From an uncultured bacterium (lineage in GTDB: Bacteria; Planctomycetota; UBA8108): DNA of 7,795 nt. A program made the translations under genes and the position numbers. The stretch spans positions 1 through 7,795 of the forward strand of contig CAJWZY010000095.1 in assembly GCA_913050545.1 (NCBI GenBank), read 5' to 3'. The notes under the pieces are model-generated. The model was not told where the DNA came from. It did no database searches and was given only the letters and a program-made list of their open reading frames with translations. Positions 5,559 to 7,795 of this stretch are shown piece by piece; the stretch's first letter is position 1; each line of letters opens with the position of its first letter.

Positions 5559-6587
5559 TCAGTCACCAACGTAGCGACTATACAGGTTACGGGCTTTGCT
5601 GGCATCCGTCAATCCGTCGAAAATAGCCCGCTGGTCATCAAACAGGGTCATCGTGAAGTCGTCCGTAGTCAAGCGCAGGTATCTTGAGTGGCATTCGACA
5701 TTCCCCACAGATTCCAGCCTGCCGGCAAGAGCCTGCAGGTCGATGCTCTCACCTGATTTCGGATGAACCTGGACAGCTTCACGGCCGCAGAGGGCCTCGG
5801 TGCCGTGCTGGCCTTTTCCCTGCAGGAAATCGAAGTGCCGATGAACGCAGACAGGGCAGTCCGGGTCCGCCTCCAGGCGCGATTCTTTCCACTCCATATT
5901 CCATGAATCGAGCCGGAACAGCCGGCCACCGAGAAGCTCAGGACGATCTCCAATGAGAGTCCGCATCGCCATCGAGGCCTGGATACTGCTGACCATGGCG
6001 ACCGCTGGTCCGAGGACCCCGGCTGTGTCGCAGGTCTGGAGTGTCCCAGGTGGAGGAGGCTCGCCCATGTAGCACCGCAGGCAGGGCCCCCGGGTGCCGC
6101 TGAAGAAGAGGGCGTGGCCGCGGGTTTCTATTGCTCCTCCGTAAATCCAGGGAGTTCCGGTTTTCCAGCTCAGGTCGTTGATGAGAAACCTGGTTGGAAT
6201 ATTGTCGGAGGCATCGATAACCAGGTCGACGTTTTCGGCCAGCTTCAGCGCATTGAAAAACTGGAACTCGGTAGGCTCGGCCTTGATCTGGATGGAAGAG
6301 TTCGCCTTCTCGAGGTGCTTTTTCAGGGCGATCGCCTTGGGTGTGCCATTGCGGACATCTTCCTCGGTAAAGGCGATCTGGCGTTGCAGGTTCGACCAGT
6401 CGACGAAGTCGCGATCCACCAGCCTCAGCTCGCCGATGCCTCCGCGCGCCAGGTATTCAGCGCTGTGAGTGCCCAGGGCCCCGCAGCCGACGATAAGGAC
6501 ACGGGCCTGGCTGAGCTTCTTCTGCCCGCTCTTGCCAATGACTTCCAGGATGTGGTGGCGGTTGTAACGGTCTGGAGTTTCTGACAT
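5559..6587 (-). CDS. ThiF/MoeB/HesA-family E1-like adenylyltransferase
   Basis: A 342-residue protein. Residues 1-30 carry the family N-terminus 'RYNRHHILEVIG'. The ATP-binding loop is 'VGCGALGTHSAEYLARGG' (33-50), followed by 'LVDRDFVDWSNLQRQ' with Asp58 and Arg69, and 'TPKA' with Lys84. 'DLVIDASDN' (121-129) follows. Cys169/Cys172 and Cys244/Cys247 form the structural zinc site. Cys186 in 'CDTAGVLGP' is the candidate catalytic cysteine. These enzymes adenylate the C-terminal glycine of a ThiS- or MoaD-like protein for sulfur transfer in thiamine, molybdopterin or related synthesis. The C-terminal 75 residues ('CGREAVQVHP' to 'LYSRYVGD') are not a rhodanese. They form a short module I recall in other ThiF homologues. 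No thiS or moaD partner is in the window, so the pathway cannot be assigned. It is the first gene of the minus-strand set. Confidence 0.88.
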   Translation of the reverse strand: MSETPDRYNRHHILEVIGKSGQKKLSQARVLIVGCGALGTHSAEYLARGGIGELRLVDRDFVDWSNLQRQIAFTEEDVRNGTPKAIALKKHLEKANSSIQIKAEPTEFQFFNALKLAENVDLVIDASDNIPTRFLINDLSWKTGTPWIYGGAIETRGHALFFSGTRGPCLRCYMGEPPPPGTLQTCDTAGVLGPAVAMVSSIQASMAMRTLIGDRPELLGGRLFRLDSWNMEWKESRLEADPDCPVCVHRHFDFLQGKGQHGTEALCGREAVQVHPKSGESIDLQALAGRLESVGNVECHSRYLRLTTDDFTMTLFDDQRAIFDGLTDASKARNLYSRYVGD

Positions 6588-6740
6588 GGAAGTTTTTTAG
6601 TCTTTGCCCGGGCCGATTACCACCAGATATCCTGATGGAGACAAGGAAGGTTCTTCTCAGGGGTTTGATCTGGAACGGGATTGTTTACATGATAGGCTAC
6701 TGCGCCCCGGGATCGTCATCGCCAGATTGGAGAATAATAC
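6588..6740. promoter_or_regulatory. Divergent intergenic region between thiF-like and SDR genes
   Basis: This 153-bp gap must hold the promoters for both the minus-strand thiF-like set and the plus-strand SDR gene. I find no convincing promoter. For the SDR gene the best match is TTGATC (6665-6670) with a poor TGATAG 19 bases on. For the minus strand there is only a loose TTGTCT with GGTAAT. A good GGAG (6729-6732) lies eight bases before the SDR start. No obvious inverted repeat suggests an operator. Confidence 0.3.
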
Positions 6741-7490
6741 ATGCCTCTTAAAGACCGCGTCGCAATTATCACTGGAGCGGCCCGCGGTATTGGCCGGGCC
6801 TGTGCTGAGAGATTCCTTGCGGCCGGAGCTGCCGGGGTTGTCCTGGCTGATATCGATGCAGCCGCGGCAACGGCTGCTGCAGTCCAGATGGACCCGGGTG
6901 GAGAGAGGGCACTTGCCGTACAGGTAGACCTGACCCGGCGCGATGAGGTTGAGGGGATGGTTGAGACCACCCTCGCTAAGTTTGGTGATCTTGACATATT
7001 GGTAAACAATGCGGGAATAGCCGGCTCCCCCGGAGGCCTGGAGGAGCACGGCGAGGAAGCCCTCGACGAGATCTTTGCGGTCAATGTGAAGGGGCCGTGG
7101 TTTACCTGCGCCGCTGTCCATCCTCATTTTCTCGAGAAGGGATATGGCCGGATCGTGAATATCGCCTCGATCGCAGGCAAGGAAGGAAACCCCGGCCTGG
7201 TTCCATATTCGATGACCAAGGCCGCCTTGATCGGCATGACCAAGGCCTATGCCAAGGAGGTCGCCACCGGGGGTATCCTGGTGAATTCGATAGCTCCCGC
7301 GGTGATTGAGACCGAGATTCTTTCCCAGGTCTCCGACGAGGTGAAGGAATACATGATCTCGAAGATACCTATGGGGCGGGTAGGACAACCGGGCGAGGTG
7401 GCCGAACTGGCTCTTTTTCTCGCATCCGAGAGTTGCAGCTTCTCAACAGGTTTCTGCTACGACATCTCCGGTGGGCGGGCAACCTATTGA
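6741..7490 (+). CDS. Classical SDR-family NAD(P)-dependent oxidoreductase
   Basis: A 249-residue short-chain dehydrogenase/reductase of the classical FabG-like size. The Rossmann motif 'TGAARGIG' is at residues 11-18, Asp37 at the end of the second strand ('VVLADID') favours NAD(H), Asp63 sits in 'VDLT', and 'NNAG' is at 89-92. The catalytic tetrad is Asn115, Ser143, Tyr156 ('YSMTK') and Lys160. 'PMGRVGQPGEVAELALFLAS' (210-229) is the usual C-terminal helix, and the end 'DISGGRATY' is typical of a sugar-acid/oxoacyl reductase-like subgroup I recall from Planctomycetes and proteobacteria. The substrate cannot be read from sequence: candidates are a 3-oxoacyl-ACP or a sugar-derived hydroxyl compound. 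GGAG eight bases upstream supports the ATG. It stands alone, divergent from the thiF-like gene, and is followed by a GC palindrome plus T-run and a hairpin. Confidence 0.9.
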   Translation: MPLKDRVAIITGAARGIGRACAERFLAAGAAGVVLADIDAAAATAAAVQMDPGGERALAVQVDLTRRDEVEGMVETTLAKFGDLDILVNNAGIAGSPGGLEEHGEEALDEIFAVNVKGPWFTCAAVHPHFLEKGYGRIVNIASIAGKEGNPGLVPYSMTKAALIGMTKAYAKEVATGGILVNSIAPAVIETEILSQVSDEVKEYMISKIPMGRVGQPGEVAELALFLASESCSFSTGFCYDISGGRATY

Positions 7491-7528
7491 CCCCCGGGGG
7501 TTTTTCTCTGCAACCTTTCCTGTTGCAG
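7491..7528 (+). terminator. Possible termination region after the SDR gene
   Basis: CCCCCGGGGG (7491-7500) directly follows the TGA and is followed by TTTTT (7501-7505). As a hairpin it keeps only 3-4 base pairs once a loop is allowed, so it is weak. A better stem follows: CTGCAAC (7508-7514) and GTTGCAG (7522-7528), 7 bp with loop CTTTCCT, but no T-run comes after it. Together they may end the SDR message. Neither is a textbook intrinsic terminator. Confidence 0.4.
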
Positions 7529-7648
7529 CAGTATCATATCTGAAGGGATGTCGCTGAGTCGGCATCAGGGAAACTCCCGGCCTCTGTAGTTTGACTGGCT
7601 TCGGGAGAGTCTCGGTTGGATGGGGTAATAATCAATGGGGCTTATTTC

Positions 7649-7795
7649 ATGAACGACCGCAAACTTATCTTCTCTGTTCTTTTTGTGATCGGTTGCCTGT
7701 GTGGTTCTCCTGCGTCCGGTGATGAATCCCGGGATGCGCTCAAGACGGTCCTGAAGTCTTTGCGGGCCGGGGATGCCAAGGCCCTGGAAGCATCC
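7649..7795 (+). CDS. Exported protein, N-terminal fragment
   Basis: An open frame from the ATG at 7649 runs off the window after 49 codons. Residues 1-24 are an export signal: MNDRK, then hydrophobic 'LIFSVLFVIG', then a small-residue stretch. 'VIGC' at 13-16 fits a lipobox, making a lipoprotein anchored at Cys16 possible. Cleavage near 'PASG' (21-24) by signal peptidase I is the alternative. The mature start ('RDALKTVLKSLRAGDAKALEA') looks helical and resembles the opening of proteins that measure or bind through small helical or NTF2-like domains, but too little is visible to name a family. The upstream GGGG (7637-7640) is a modest ribosome-binding sequence. A five-codon ATG frame (7635-7652) overlaps the start, probably by chance. 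Confidence 0.65.
   Translation, partial: MNDRKLIFSVLFVIGCLCGSPASGDESRDALKTVLKSLRAGDAKALEAS

Noticed and set aside
7635..7652. Five-codon upstream frame overlapping the last gene's start as ATGA
   Set aside because: It is too short to judge, has no distinct ribosome-binding site, and overlaps of this size arise by chance.

Overview
The window looks like a chromosomal segment of a PVC-group bacterium, most likely a Planctomycetota member or a close relative. The inference rests on protein style. There is a secreted two-module DUF1080 (3-keto-disaccharide hydrolase family) protein, a secreted protein with a 'yG-L-iP' strand motif followed by a short helical block, a YccV/HspQ protein of the 'QPWYHVLV' type, and an SDR ending in GGRATY. 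Shine-Dalgarno sequences are weak before several genes. No 16S or other marker gene is present, so the placement is tentative. The base composition is GC-leaning throughout, with no obvious island of different composition. I saw no rRNA, tRNA, CRISPR array, insertion sequence or integrase.

Layout, left to right. The 3' end of an aldehyde dehydrogenase gene (+) is followed by a small YccV/HspQ-like gene (+). A converging, unrecognised gene of about 262 codons (-) comes next. A divergent intergenic region of about 157 bp holds a 17-bp palindrome over the ribosome-binding region of the minus-strand gene and a candidate sigma70-type promoter for the plus-strand gene. Next are the secreted DUF1080 protein (+) and, 56 bp later across a strong GC hairpin, a class III PLP enzyme (+) that best fits PbfA, the (R)-1-hydroxy-2-aminoethylphosphonate ammonia-lyase of phosphonate catabolism. 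Converging on it is a minus-strand set of three genes, read right to left: a ThiF/MoeB-type E1-like adenylyltransferase, a PTS EIIA (fructose/PtsN type) protein, and a secreted protein whose C-terminal domain resembles the PA-IL/LecA lectin fold. Divergent from that set is a classical SDR oxidoreductase (+), followed by a hairpin and the start of another exported protein that runs off the window.

Working together: the only set that looks like one transcription unit by spacing is thiF-like, EIIA, secreted protein. Their functions do not obviously form one pathway. The PbfA-like enzyme would release ammonia from hydroxy-aminoethylphosphonate to give phosphonoacetaldehyde. No PhnW, PhnX or PhnA gene is visible here. 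The truncated aldehyde dehydrogenase 2.5 kb upstream could be the next step (PhnY-like), but its sequence does not show that. Most of the window is ordinary planctomycete-style accessory metabolism. The points most worth checking are the PbfA-like enzyme with its regular four-cysteine motif, the unrecognised 262-aa protein with its palindromic leader, and the degenerate lectin-like protein with a duplicated strand motif.
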